From the NCBI GenBank assembly GCA_903847205.1, contig CAINDA010000044.1:239969-303968 (forward strand): 64,000 bases of DNA. Direction: 5' to 3'. Position numbers and translations under genes: made by a program. This stretch comes from an uncultured Bacteroidota bacterium (GTDB lineage: Bacteria; Bacteroidota; Bacteroidia; 2-12-FULL-35-15). The notes beneath the pieces were generated by a model. It was not told where the DNA came from, made no database searches, and saw only the letters and a program-made list of their open reading frames with translations. Below are positions 29,229 to 38,441 of the stretch, one piece after another. Numbering within the stretch: position 1 is the first letter of the stretch; every line of letters begins with the position of its first letter.

Positions 29229-30668
29229 TTAAAATTTCAATGGTTTTCCCTGATAAAAATCAAGCACCTTTATTTTAAAAACATACTCGTATTTGGCCTG
29301 AAGCAAATCATTCTGTGCTTTTGTCAGTTTATTTTTTGCATCGTTGTAGCTGATGGTATTAACCAAACCTACATTAAATTTTTGTTCGGTATATTTGAAC
29401 GATTCCGCAGTTGCATCTACAGCTTTTAGCGAGGCATTATATTTTTTAAGTCCTCCGTTTGCATCGGCATAAGCCTGCTGAATACTTTTCTGCACCTGCA
29501 GCTTAGCGGACTCAACCGACAGATCTGCATTTATTTTTTGAATTTTCGCTTTATCAATAGCGGTTTTAGTCTGCAAACGGTTGAAGATTGGAACAGTTAA
29601 AATGAATCCAAAAGATTTATTTACATTGTCCTTATACTGTTCTGAAAAAGGAATTTTTTCGGTGGCGAAAGTTGGAATATATACCAATTGGCCGGTAGAT
29701 AGCAGACTGCCGTTAGGAACCAATCCCTGAAATACATAAGGTGTGACAATACGCTGGCTTAATCCGGAATAGCCGGTACCATAGGCTGCGCTGAATACGA
29801 GGCGGGGACTTAATCCGCCCCAGGCAATATCAATTGCTTTCTCAGAACTTTTTACATTATTTTCCGCACTTTTTATTTCTGGCAGATTGGATATCGCTGT
29901 AATATAAATTTGGTTTGCCGTTGCTGTCAGCAATGATTCATTGGCGATTGCTAAATCAGGTTTTACTATTCTGAAATCATCTGGTTTTTCGAGGTTCAAA
30001 AGCTGCGCAAGTGACAAATAGGAAATATCCAATTGATTCTGCGAAGTTGTTAAATTGAGTTCTTCAGAAGCGAGCTGTGCCTGAATATCAAGCAATGTGC
30101 CCTTTGCAGCGGCCCCGGCATCAACTAATAATTTTGTGCGCTGCACCTGGCCGTCAGTAATCCCCATTTGATTGCGGGCATTTTCAACAGTTTCAAGAGC
30201 GAACAATATCTGCAGATAGGCAGAGGCAATGTTTAAGGAAATATCATTTTTAATTTTATCTACGTTGTATTTATTTGCTAAATAATTATATCTGTTCTGC
30301 TTAATGGCATTTACATTCTGCCATCCGCTGAACAATGTAATATCGCTGTTCAATGAGAAATTCTGAGATAGTACTTCCTGGGTTGCAAACTCATTTGTAA
30401 AGCGGTCAATAGTGCGGCCAAAGTTATAGGCGTGCGATCCGTTTGCATTCAGCTCCGGCAACAGGTTAGCCTCACTTTGAGTTAAACTCAGCTGCGATAA
30501 TTCAGTGTTTAATATTGATTGTTTTATTTGGATATTATTTTTCAATGCATAATCAATACATTGCTCCAATGTCATAGGTGACACTATTTTTGAAGCTTCC
30601 TGCGCACCAGCAGTGAGTGCTGCCAATAAAAATAAAATGAAGATGTTCTTTAGGCTTTTTATTTTCAT
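29229..30668 (-). CDS. TolC-family outer-membrane efflux channel
   Basis: A 479-residue protein with signal peptide (FILFLLAALTAGA-Q) and the two-fold repeated coiled-coil/barrel layout of TolC: MTLEQCIDYALKNNIQIKQSILNTELSQLSLTQSEANLLPELNANG at the start of repeat one, and a matching second repeat (NLPEIKSAENNVKSSEKAIDIAWGGLSPRLVFSAAYG). The late segment FKYTEQKFNVGLVNTISYNDAKNKLTKAQNDLLQAKYEYVFKIKVLDFYQG is typical of the family C-terminus. It works with the MacA-like adaptor encoded next in the same direction. Confidence 0.93.
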   Translation of the reverse strand: MKIKSLKNIFILFLLAALTAGAQEASKIVSPMTLEQCIDYALKNNIQIKQSILNTELSQLSLTQSEANLLPELNANGSHAYNFGRTIDRFTNEFATQEVLSQNFSLNSDITLFSGWQNVNAIKQNRYNYLANKYNVDKIKNDISLNIASAYLQILFALETVENARNQMGITDGQVQRTKLLVDAGAAAKGTLLDIQAQLASEELNLTTSQNQLDISYLSLAQLLNLEKPDDFRIVKPDLAIANESLLTATANQIYITAISNLPEIKSAENNVKSSEKAIDIAWGGLSPRLVFSAAYGTGYSGLSQRIVTPYVFQGLVPNGSLLSTGQLVYIPTFATEKIPFSEQYKDNVNKSFGFILTVPIFNRLQTKTAIDKAKIQKINADLSVESAKLQVQKSIQQAYADANGGLKKYNASLKAVDATAESFKYTEQKFNVGLVNTISYNDAKNKLTKAQNDLLQAKYEYVFKIKVLDFYQGKPLKF

Positions 30669-30717
30669 GGATGCAAATTTAAAAATAGAATCGGATAAAC
30701 CGTGTATTTAAAAGAAT

Positions 30718-31383
30718 TTAGATGCTGCGAATTTTTATCAGGATATATTCCTTCTGCCCTTTGATATTACTTTTAGAATTCTCATAACTAAATCGGTTTT
30801 TATAACTTTTATTGCGTAGATAAGCTGCTGTTTTTTCGCCTTTTTCTTTGGAATTGCTGCTTAGATTAATTTTAATTTTTGGATTCAGTTTCAAAAAAAA
30901 TTCTAACGCAGTCCTGTTAAGAGATTCGTATTTCAGGCTTCCCTGCTTCTCATAGTAAAAGAGCTTAAGAGCATCACCCTTATTACATTTTTTCATTTTC
31001 ACGATGCAGACAGTATCTTCGCTCTCGGCATTCCTACTAATCAGCACGGACTGTATCATATACCCCGGGCTATTGACAAGCACGATTATATTTTTATTTC
31101 TGTTAACGTTAAAAGACAGAGAAGTGCCTCCTTCATTGACTTTTACAAGAGTGTCGCTGGAAACATAATAATCAAATCTTGAATCTACAGGAGAATTTGT
31201 AATAGAATCAACTGTTTGAACTGTGAGATTAATCTGAGGTTTGAAATCTTCTTTTTTTATTGCAAAGGGTGCTGCGTCAATCAAACCCGAGGGAGTATGT
31301 CTTTTTGGGGCGGAATCTGTCTGCGCCGATAAAATTGACTGCCCCAGGATTAAAAGCGTGAGCAGAAATCGTAAATGATTCAT
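30718..31383 (-). CDS. Exported protein with weak OmpA-like C-terminus
   Basis: A 221-residue protein. ATG 31383 is preferred over the ATG 42 bp upstream because a signal peptide (MNHLRFLLTLLILGQSILSA-Q) follows at once. The middle part contains a beta domain (INLTVQTVDSITNSPVDSRFDYYV). The last 80 residues (LNRTALEFFLKLNPKIKINLSSNSKEKGEKTAAYLRNK) have the spacing of an OmpA peptidoglycan-binding domain but lack the usual Asp-Arg pair, so this is weak. It lies 49 bp upstream of the TolC gene in the same direction and could be an accessory envelope protein of that set. Confidence 0.75.
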   Translation of the reverse strand: MNHLRFLLTLLILGQSILSAQTDSAPKRHTPSGLIDAAPFAIKKEDFKPQINLTVQTVDSITNSPVDSRFDYYVSSDTLVKVNEGGTSLSFNVNRNKNIIVLVNSPGYMIQSVLISRNAESEDTVCIVKMKKCNKGDALKLFYYEKQGSLKYESLNRTALEFFLKLNPKIKINLSSNSKEKGEKTAAYLRNKSYKNRFSYENSKSNIKGQKEYILIKIRSI

Positions 31384-31457
31384 TTCAGGTTTATTTTTTA
31401 CAAATTTAATGAAATGTAAATACATTCTGGTTTTATACTGTTAGAGCTGAATTTACT

Positions 31458-31465
31458 TAACTTTG
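31458..31465 (+). promoter_or_regulatory. Possible -7 element for the SemiSWEET gene
   Basis: TAACTTTG, full match to TAnnTTTG, 16 nt upstream of the ATG at 31482, which would give a very short leader. No clear -33 TTTG. Confidence 0.35.
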
Positions 31466-31481
31466 CCCCCAAATTAAAATC

Positions 31482-31739
31482 ATGCTAAATTTAACCACAA
31501 CTGTAGGATTGCTGGCGGCAGCAGGGACTACCGCAGCATTTATTCCACAGGTTATTCAAATTATTAAAACGCGGGATACAAAAGGGATTTCTCTTATCAT
31601 GTATATTATTTTCACTGCCGGCATTACCCTTTGGCTTGCTTACGGCATTTTACTTAACGATACCCCAATCATCATTGCTAATTCAGTAACATTAGCCTTA
31701 GCCGTTACCATTTTATTTTTAAAAATTAAGAACGGATAA
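31482..31739 (+). CDS. SemiSWEET sugar transporter (PQ-loop, MtN3 family)
   Basis: An 85-residue protein with three predicted membrane helices, the single triple-helix bundle of bacterial SemiSWEETs. The PQ motif is present in helix one (TAAFIPQVIQIIKTRDTKGIS), followed by the conserved cytosolic KTRDTKGIS segment, a second helix (MYIIFTAGITLWLAYGILL) and an Asn in helix three (IIANSVTLALAVTILFL). SemiSWEETs work as homodimers moving mono- or disaccharides across the inner membrane. Divergent from the 30718-31383 gene. Confidence 0.9.
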   Translation: MLNLTTTVGLLAAAGTTAAFIPQVIQIIKTRDTKGISLIMYIIFTAGITLWLAYGILLNDTPIIIANSVTLALAVTILFLKIKNG

Positions 31740-31795
31740 TTTTTTAAATTTTCTTTAACTTAGATAGAAACGGCTCTGCTTTTAGGTATATGTCT

Positions 31796-31803
31796 TATCT
31801 TTG
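31796..31803 (+). promoter_or_regulatory. Possible -7 element for the dipeptidase operon
   Basis: TATCTTTG, full match to TAnnTTTG, 72 nt before the ATG at 31876. A TCTG at 31775-31778 sits near the -33 position with a 17-nt spacer, one base off TTTG. Confidence 0.35.
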
Positions 31804-31875
31804 TGAGGTTAATCAAGGATTCCGAAGCAATTATATATATTCTGACAAATTTAAAAACAATTTAAAACTACAAGA

Positions 31876-33321
31876 ATGCAAGAATTTTTCGTGGATATTC
31901 ACTGCCATCCCAGCATGAGAGCCTTTCATACCACACCGTCTAAAGGTCTAAAAAAAAACATCTGGGAGTGCACGCAAAATGATTTCATTGATACTGTTTT
32001 AGGGCGCTGGGCGTGGAAGCAGTCGGAGGAAGTGTCCAAATTTTCACAGGCTAATTTTTACAATTGCATTGAGGGTAAAGCAAGAGTAGTTTTTGATTCT
32101 CTTTATCCAATTGAAAGAGGTTTTGTTAATTTCAAAAAACTCCCGACTCTTCTTTTTGGAGAGAAAGCTGTTGAAACACTTGCTGTAACAGCTTCAGGCG
32201 TCTCTGTAAAACAATTCAAGAATTACAAAAGCGGAGAAGATTATTTCAGCGAATTAAATGAACAGTACAATTTTTTGGTTGAAAGCCAGGGAAATTCTCC
32301 CTGCGGTAAATACAATTCAAAAATTGTTTCTGATTACAATGAACTGGAAACCTCACTAAAATCAAGCCCCGAAACGGTTAATATAGTTGTTACAATAGAA
32401 GGCGCACACGTTTTCGGATGCGGAACAACAGCTTCTGAAAACATACCTGCTGAAGAGCTGAAACAAATTCTTAAAAAAAACATTGCAGTTATTAAGAAAT
32501 GGAAATACCCGCCGTTTTTTGTGACATTTGCTCACCATTTCTGGAATCAATTATGCGGACATGCTGCAACGCTGCCTGCAGCAACAAAATTTGCATGCAC
32601 ACAGGAAAAAGGCCTGAATACGGGATTTACAGAGGTAGGCATGTTTGTTTTAGAAGAGCTGCTCTCCACTAAAAACGGAAAAAGAATTTTAATTGACACA
32701 AGGCACATGAGTGTGGAGTCGAGAAAAAATTATATCACTTATGTTTCAAATCACAACAAACTTCACCCTGATGACCTTATCCCTTTAATTTCAAGCCATT
32801 CGGCTGTTAATGGGTTTAAAACAATGAATCATTCAAAGGAAATTAAAGACTCGAAATCAAAGAAAAAACATACAGCTTTCTGCGCATGGAGTTTAAATAT
32901 TTCGGAAGAAGAAGCAATAGCAATTCATGAATCAGGGGGCATTGCCGGCATTATACTTGACAAAGGCAGACACAGCGGTATTAATCTTTTGAAATCAATA
33001 AATAAATTAAAAAATCCCGAGGAGAAAAAAGAGCAGTTTATTAAATTAATCTGCGACAATATTTTTTTCTACATCGCCGCCGTAAATAAAAAATCAGGGT
33101 GGGATGTCCTTACTCTGGGCAGCGATTTCGACGGTGTTATTACTCATTTCGATATGTATGAAGATATGTCGAAACTTCCTGAACTGAAAAAAGATCTGAT
33201 TAATTATCTTGCCAAAAACAAGTACAAATCAGAACTTTGGTTCGGCTATACTCCAGAAGAAATGATGCATAAATTATTCACTCTGAATGCGATGAATTTT
33301 TTAAAGAAAAATTTTAAATAG
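31876..33321 (+). CDS. Membrane-dipeptidase-like protein (peptidase M19 family)
   Basis: A 481-residue protein of the amidohydrolase fold close to renal dipeptidase. Metal-site residues are visible: DIHCHP (Asp7, His9, His11) in strand one, a central carboxylate region (VVTIEGAHVFG), LIDTRHMSVESRKNY with a His, LISSHSAVNGF, and the C-terminal LGSDFDGVITHF block of M19 enzymes. It lacks a signal peptide, so it should be cytosolic, and is longer than the usual 330-400 residues, with an insert around residues 60-150. It may cleave dipeptides or be an amidohydrolase of another substrate. Two genes follow with 21- and 10-bp gaps, an operon. Confidence 0.85.
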   Translation: MQEFFVDIHCHPSMRAFHTTPSKGLKKNIWECTQNDFIDTVLGRWAWKQSEEVSKFSQANFYNCIEGKARVVFDSLYPIERGFVNFKKLPTLLFGEKAVETLAVTASGVSVKQFKNYKSGEDYFSELNEQYNFLVESQGNSPCGKYNSKIVSDYNELETSLKSSPETVNIVVTIEGAHVFGCGTTASENIPAEELKQILKKNIAVIKKWKYPPFFVTFAHHFWNQLCGHAATLPAATKFACTQEKGLNTGFTEVGMFVLEELLSTKNGKRILIDTRHMSVESRKNYITYVSNHNKLHPDDLIPLISSHSAVNGFKTMNHSKEIKDSKSKKKHTAFCAWSLNISEEEAIAIHESGGIAGIILDKGRHSGINLLKSINKLKNPEEKKEQFIKLICDNIFFYIAAVNKKSGWDVLTLGSDFDGVITHFDMYEDMSKLPELKKDLINYLAKNKYKSELWFGYTPEEMMHKLFTLNAMNFLKKNFK

Positions 33322-33342
33322 TCAACAATAAAATTAATTGAA

Positions 33343-34776
33343 ATGAGCAGACCAAAAATACTTTTCCCTTTAAAAGCTGCGAGCAGAGAGGAAATGCTTA
33401 AGTATATCACAGAAAAAAAACTAAAAGATGTTGACTGGAAAAAAGGGAAAGCCTTTTGTCTGGTATATCATCCCGGAGATGAACGGGCTAAATTAATAAA
33501 AGAAATTTATGATCTATATTTTTCCGACAATGCATTAAACCCCACAGCTACACCAAGTCTGGCAGAACTGGAAGCGGAGACAGTGAGCATGTGCGCCGAT
33601 TTATTTAACGGCGATGAAAATGTCAGAGGAAATATTACAACCGGCGGAACTGAAAGTATTTTATTAGCCGTAAAAACCGCACGCGACTGGGCAAAGAAGC
33701 ACAAACCTCATATTACCAAACCTAATATGGTAATTCCTGTTTCAGCTCATCCCGCATTCATGAAGGCCTTCCATTATTTTAATGTTGATTTTATTCCCGT
33801 TGCACTTGGAAACGATTACCGCGCTAATCCTGCAGCAATGCGCGAAGCTGTTAACAAGGATACGATAATGATTATCGGGTCGGCTCCCTCTTACCCTCAC
33901 GGTTTAATGGATCCAATTGCAGAAATTGCTGCTATTGCAAAAGAAAAAAATATTTTCTGCCATGTGGATGCCTGTATCGGCGGGTTTATGCTGCCTTTCA
34001 TAAAAAAACTGGGATACAAAATCCCTGATTTTGATTTTACTGTTGACGGAGTTACTTCTATCTCTGCTGACATTCACAAATACGGCTACTCTTCAAAAGG
34101 CTCATCAGTGATACTTTACAAGAATGCAGCTATCCGTAAATTTCAATTTTCGTTATATACAAAATGGAACGGCGGCGTTTACGGTTCTCCTACTATGACC
34201 GGAACACGGCCTGGAGGAAGCATTGCAGGCGCATGGGCAGCTTTGAAAGGTATCGGCATGGACGGTTATCTCGAAATGGCTGAAACTACTATGAATGTGA
34301 CTAATAAAATTAAAGCTGCTATTGAATCAATAAATGATTTGGAAATAATCGGACATCCGGATATGAGCATTCTTGCTTTTAAATCTGATAAACTTGATGT
34401 ATTTAAACTTGCTGATGAACTCAATAAAAAAGGCTGGCATTTCGAGCGCCAGCAGCTTCCGCCTACATTGCATTTCACCATCAATTACATTCACAGGCTT
34501 GCAGCGGATGAATTTATTGCTGATTTAAAAGAATGCGTTATCACTGCAAAAAAATTTAATTTAGAATCGCTTGCCTCAAGCCTGCAGGTGAAAGCAGTAA
34601 AAGGCTTGAGTAAAATATTACCTTCCGGAACTATCGCTAAATTTCAAAAAGGAAGTTCAGGCGTTAAAAAAGAAAATACCGCAGCAATGTACGGAATGAT
34701 GGGCGTGCTCAGCGGGACAGATGATTTAGAAGAAATTGTTCTCGACTTTCTGGACAAAATAAATTCTGTTCAATAA
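33343..34776 (+). CDS. PLP-dependent lyase/decarboxylase, sphingosine-1-phosphate-lyase-like
   Basis: A 477-residue group II decarboxylase-fold enzyme. It shows the phosphate-binding GGTES (101-105), the stacking and Asp residues in HVDACIGGF (His207, Asp209) and the Schiff-base lysine in SADIHKYGYSSKG (Lys246). The overall pattern, including NPTATPSLAELEAE and YGSPTMTGTRPGGSIAGAWAALKGIG, is closest to sphingosine-1-phosphate lyases rather than glutamate decarboxylases. Such lyases split phosphorylated long-chain bases into phosphoethanolamine and an aldehyde; many Bacteroidota make sphingolipids, so this is plausible, but substrate is inference. No membrane anchor is seen. Middle gene of a three-gene operon. 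Confidence 0.88.
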   Translation: MSRPKILFPLKAASREEMLKYITEKKLKDVDWKKGKAFCLVYHPGDERAKLIKEIYDLYFSDNALNPTATPSLAELEAETVSMCADLFNGDENVRGNITTGGTESILLAVKTARDWAKKHKPHITKPNMVIPVSAHPAFMKAFHYFNVDFIPVALGNDYRANPAAMREAVNKDTIMIIGSAPSYPHGLMDPIAEIAAIAKEKNIFCHVDACIGGFMLPFIKKLGYKIPDFDFTVDGVTSISADIHKYGYSSKGSSVILYKNAAIRKFQFSLYTKWNGGVYGSPTMTGTRPGGSIAGAWAALKGIGMDGYLEMAETTMNVTNKIKAAIESINDLEIIGHPDMSILAFKSDKLDVFKLADELNKKGWHFERQQLPPTLHFTINYIHRLAADEFIADLKECVITAKKFNLESLASSLQVKAVKGLSKILPSGTIAKFQKGSSGVKKENTAAMYGMMGVLSGTDDLEEIVLDFLDKINSVQ

Positions 34777-34786
34777 TTTTTTTTCG

Positions 34787-35392
34787 ATGACGGAAGCAGT
34801 TATACAAGGCATCATAATGGGATTAATTTTAAGCACTTTCTGCGGTCCTATTTTTTTTATGCTTATTAATCTCGGAATAACAAGCTCTCTCAAATCCGTA
34901 TTTTACCTGGCATTCGGAGTTTTTGTAAGCGACATGCTTACAATTTTTCTGCTGCTTTACGCTGCACTCGGTTCTATTACCGATTTAAAAAGTTTAGAAA
35001 TACTTTATTACTTCGGAGGGGCAGTTTTAATTTATTTCGGAATACGGAATTTACTTAAAGAGCCTGTAATAGTTGAGTACAGTGAAGTTTCACAAAAAGC
35101 GCTGAATAAAATTTTCATAAGAGGTTTTATGATCAACAGTCTTAATCCAACTATTTTATTTTTTTGGTTCGGTGCAATGATGCTTGCTTTCAGCACTTAT
35201 CACAATAACAAAAATCTTGTTCTAGCCCAGTTTATAAGCGGTCTGGCCGTTACACTTTTTACCGACTGCCTCAAAGGCTATTCCGCTTTCCATCTTAAAA
35301 AATATGTAAAGCCTTCGTTTTTAAAAGTCCTTAATAAAATTTCAGGGCTTATTATCATCGGATTCGGATTGAAACTGATTTTTTTTCATTGA
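34787..35392 (+). CDS. LysE/RhtB-family exporter
   Basis: A 201-residue membrane protein with about six hydrophobic segments. The N-terminal GLILSTFCGPIFFMLINLGITSSLK corresponds to the LysE signature (G-x-x-x-GP at the first helix), and GFMINSLNPTILFFWFGAMM to the second conserved NP motif. LysE-type proteins export amino acids or related amines using the proton gradient. It starts 10 bp after the PLP-enzyme gene; export of a product or toxic intermediate of the two enzymes encoded upstream is a reasonable inference. Confidence 0.88.
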   Translation: MTEAVIQGIIMGLILSTFCGPIFFMLINLGITSSLKSVFYLAFGVFVSDMLTIFLLLYAALGSITDLKSLEILYYFGGAVLIYFGIRNLLKEPVIVEYSEVSQKALNKIFIRGFMINSLNPTILFFWFGAMMLAFSTYHNNKNLVLAQFISGLAVTLFTDCLKGYSAFHLKKYVKPSFLKVLNKISGLIIIGFGLKLIFFH

Positions 35393-35426
35393 TTAAAATT
35401 ACGCAAACAGCAGGAACATCAAAGGT

Positions 35427-36269
35427 TTAAAGGTTTGTCAACTTCACACTTGCTTCCCACATTTTTTCTTTTAAACCGGGTGTCTGCGAATAACGCGAAT
35501 GCCATTTTTGCTTACTGTCATCAAAATATTTCCCCGAAACATTTTTTACATCTTCGGAAGATGCCAAAAATACAGATGTTTCTGCACCTTTTGCAACGGG
35601 CACTGCTGAAAACATTTTGAATAAACCCCAGCCGAATTTATAAAGCAGTCCAGAATTTTTACTGCCAATATCTGTCTTTACTCTTCCCGGATGGAGTGCA
35701 TTTACAGTTACTCCGCTTCCTTTGAGTCTTTCATCAAGTTCAAGTGTAAAAAGTACATTGCCGAGTTTTGAACGTTCATAAGCTTTTAAGCCGTTGAAAT
35801 TGGTTTTCATATTCAGATCATCAAAATCCATTGTACCGCGGTAATGCGAGCCGGAAGCTACGTTTACAATACGCGACGGTGCAGATTTTTTGAGAAGGTC
35901 AAGCAGCAGATTGGTTAATAAAAAATAGCAGAGATGATTGGTTGCAAAAGTCATTTCAATATTATCTTCTGATAATTTAAAATGCTGAAAAGTGGCTCCG
36001 GCATTGTTAATTAGCACATCCAGCCTATATAGTTTCGCTTTTACTTCTTCAGCCAGTTTACGAACTTCTTTCTGCGAAGAAAGATCGGCAGTAAAAAAAT
36101 ATACGTTATCATTTCCGCTGTGCTTTTTTATTTCATCAACAGCGATATTTGCTTTATCGATATTGCGTGCAACGATATAAATATTCGCACCTTTTTTTGC
36201 AAGTGACTTGGCTGTTTCAAGGCCGATGCCTGCTGTTGCACCGGTTATAAGTATATTTTTATTTTGCAT
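35427..36269 (-). CDS. Short-chain dehydrogenase/reductase, retinol-dehydrogenase-like
   Basis: A 280-residue classical-type SDR. It has the cofactor loop TGATAGIG (residues 9-16), NNAG (88-91), catalytic Ser139, and YERSK (Tyr164, Lys168). Arg35 after the second strand (YIVARN) points to NADP(H). The C-terminal segment (VTVNALHPGRVKTDIG, VFLASSEDVKNVSGKYFDD) matches the retinol dehydrogenase/WWOX-like subgroup common in bacteria. The substrate is unknown. Convergent with the LysE-type gene and separated from the helicase gene by 95 bp. Confidence 0.9.
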   Translation of the reverse strand: MQNKNILITGATAGIGLETAKSLAKKGANIYIVARNIDKANIAVDEIKKHSGNDNVYFFTADLSSQKEVRKLAEEVKAKLYRLDVLINNAGATFQHFKLSEDNIEMTFATNHLCYFLLTNLLLDLLKKSAPSRIVNVASGSHYRGTMDFDDLNMKTNFNGLKAYERSKLGNVLFTLELDERLKGSGVTVNALHPGRVKTDIGSKNSGLLYKFGWGLFKMFSAVPVAKGAETSVFLASSEDVKNVSGKYFDDSKQKWHSRYSQTPGLKEKMWEASVKLTNL

Positions 36270-36364
36270 TTTTTAATTCTTTTAAATTGCCACTAATTTC
36301 ACGAATTATTACTTAAAATTAGTTTAATTCGTGGCCAAATTTTGACTAAAAAGATTGACACAGC

Positions 36365-38296
36365 TTAATTAATAAACTCCCATGCTGATTTATAAGCATT
36401 GATAGACTCTATATAATCGAGAAAACTTTTATAAAAAGGATGATTGGCAAGTGTAGCGCTGTCGCCTATTACCACTAGTTTTTTCTTTGCCCTTGTCAGT
36501 GCAACATTCATTCTGCGGATGTCACTTAAAAATCCAATCTCTTTTAAATCATTGCTTCTAACCAGGCTGATATAAATGATATCGCGCTCCTGCCCTTGAA
36601 AGCCGTCAATAGTTTTAACTGCAATCTGTTTTCGATAATTATTAAAATCTTCGTCTTCTGCAATCTTTGCAGTGAGGTACTGCACCTGCTCTTTATAAGG
36701 CGAAATAATCCCGATAGTGATGCGGCTGTCCGATTTATTGCTTCGAGTATATTGTTCGTGCAGCAGCTTTAAGTGTTTAATCAGCAGCAGCGCTTCTTCC
36801 GGATTAGCAATACTTAAACTTTCCGGATTTATAATTTCATTGTAGCCGCAGCCTGCAGTATCAATAAAATCAACCGGTGTATGGAGCATAAATTCATTTT
36901 CATCAAAACTCAAAACAGAATCTTTTACAGAATCATCCGCTATTAAATTATTTTGATAGAACTTTTTATTTGAAAAATTCATGATGTGTTCATGCATCCG
37001 GTACTGCGTATTCAGCATTACCGAAACTCCTTTCACATGCATGCACTGTTCAAACAATGTTTCCTTCAATCCTTCTGTTTCAGCTTTTTTTGATTTCACT
37101 GTAGGAGGTAATTGAAAGTGATCTCCTGCAAATATTACGCGGTCGCTTCGTGTGATAGGTATCCAGCACATAGGCTCCAATGCCTGGGCTGCTTCATCAA
37201 TAAAAACAGTTGAAAAATGTTTACCACGCATCATTTTCCCGGCAGATCCAACAGGTGTACAGGCAATCACCTGTGCCTTCTCAAACTGTTCTTCAAAAAT
37301 ATAATCTTCTAAAACACGCGCTTCCTGCAGTATTTTTCGAGCTTCCATATAAAATAGCTGCCGCTGTTCCCTTTCTTCTCTTCCGAAAGTCCGTTTGTAT
37401 TTTCCTGCCATCCGAAAATATTCTTCAGCAGTTTTACGGTATTTTTTTAATTCTTTGTATGATTCATGCGCAGCCATTTTTACGTCCAATGTATTCATCA
37501 GCACTTCTTCCGAGATACGCGCAGGATTGCCTAAGCGCAGTATATTGATCCCCTCTCGGTGTAATTTTTCAGTCAGCAGATCAACCGCAGTATTGCTTGA
37601 ACTGCACACCAGCACCTGCTTTTCGGTCATCAATGTCTGCCGTATGGCCTGAACTAATGTTGTAGTTTTTCCTGTACCGGGCGGGCCATGAATGATAGCA
37701 ATATCTTTAGCTGCAATTATTTTCTGCACTGCAGTATTCTGCGATTGGTTTAATCCTGTTATATGAATTGATTCATTAATTTTATCAAATGCAGGAGGCT
37801 TTAATCCATACATTACATCGCGAAGTACAGCTAAACGGTTATGTGAAGCACTCATCACTTTTTCCATTGCAATATTCATTTCCCGGTAGCTGCTCTCATC
37901 AAACAACAAATTTATTCCAAGCTTCCCGTCATCGCACCAATCGGGCAGTTCATCAATAGTAAGGGATAAGCGGATTTTGTTAGGATTTATTATTTTTATG
38001 ATGCCGTTAATCGGCTGCGCATCCTCATGAGTATTTGAAAACAGTGCTGCATTTTTCCCGCCTGAAAACTGGTGAGGTTCATTGTGATTAGTTGTCCGCT
38101 CTATCTCTATTGAAAGATATTCGCCGTGACCAATCTCAACGTTGGTAATAACCACAGGATACCAGGTTACACCGTTTTCTCTTCGGTGATTAATGTTGTT
38201 ACGTGAAAAATGCTGTTTGTACTGAGCGAAATCCTCGTCATGCTCTATTTTTAAAAGCTTCTGCAAAAGCAGTAATCGTTCAATCGGCTGTTCCAT
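36365..38296 (-). CDS. SF1B DNA/RNA helicase of the UPF1/IGHMBP2 (SMUBP-2) type
   Basis: A 643-residue helicase. An N-terminal beta-barrel-like region (about 40-135) precedes the ATPase core: Q-motif region LNQSQNTAV (182-190), Walker A GPPGTGKT (204-211), motif Ia CSSSNTAVDLL, motif II DEAAQ (367-371), motif III GDHFQLPP (391-398), motif IV region LNTQYRMHEHIMNFSN, motif V TIDGFQGQERDIIYISLVRSN and motif VI NVALTRAKKKLVVIGD. The DEAA-Q box and GFQGQE motif place it in the UPF1-like group, which unwinds in the 5'-3' direction. Bacterial members are poorly studied; a role in nucleic-acid repair or RNA turnover is inference. Confidence 0.93.
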   Translation of the reverse strand: MEQPIERLLLLQKLLKIEHDEDFAQYKQHFSRNNINHRRENGVTWYPVVITNVEIGHGEYLSIEIERTTNHNEPHQFSGGKNAALFSNTHEDAQPINGIIKIINPNKIRLSLTIDELPDWCDDGKLGINLLFDESSYREMNIAMEKVMSASHNRLAVLRDVMYGLKPPAFDKINESIHITGLNQSQNTAVQKIIAAKDIAIIHGPPGTGKTTTLVQAIRQTLMTEKQVLVCSSSNTAVDLLTEKLHREGINILRLGNPARISEEVLMNTLDVKMAAHESYKELKKYRKTAEEYFRMAGKYKRTFGREEREQRQLFYMEARKILQEARVLEDYIFEEQFEKAQVIACTPVGSAGKMMRGKHFSTVFIDEAAQALEPMCWIPITRSDRVIFAGDHFQLPPTVKSKKAETEGLKETLFEQCMHVKGVSVMLNTQYRMHEHIMNFSNKKFYQNNLIADDSVKDSVLSFDENEFMLHTPVDFIDTAGCGYNEIINPESLSIANPEEALLLIKHLKLLHEQYTRSNKSDSRITIGIISPYKEQVQYLTAKIAEDEDFNNYRKQIAVKTIDGFQGQERDIIYISLVRSNDLKEIGFLSDIRRMNVALTRAKKKLVVIGDSATLANHPFYKSFLDYIESINAYKSAWEFIN

Positions 38297-38441
38297 TTTT
38301 TGATTCCTGCTTTAAGCTTTTATATTTTTAGGATTAAATAAACTGAGGTATGCTTTAAAAGCTGCAATTTATGGGTTTTTCTGCTGGCTGCCTTTGAAAA
38401 ACGAAGCAGCCTCTTTTAATGCATGAATTTTAAAAGAAGAT

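Noticed and set aside
38385..38412. GGCTGC...GCAGCC inverted repeat as terminator of the lipoprotein gene
   Set aside because: Short stem and no T-run on the strand of that gene.
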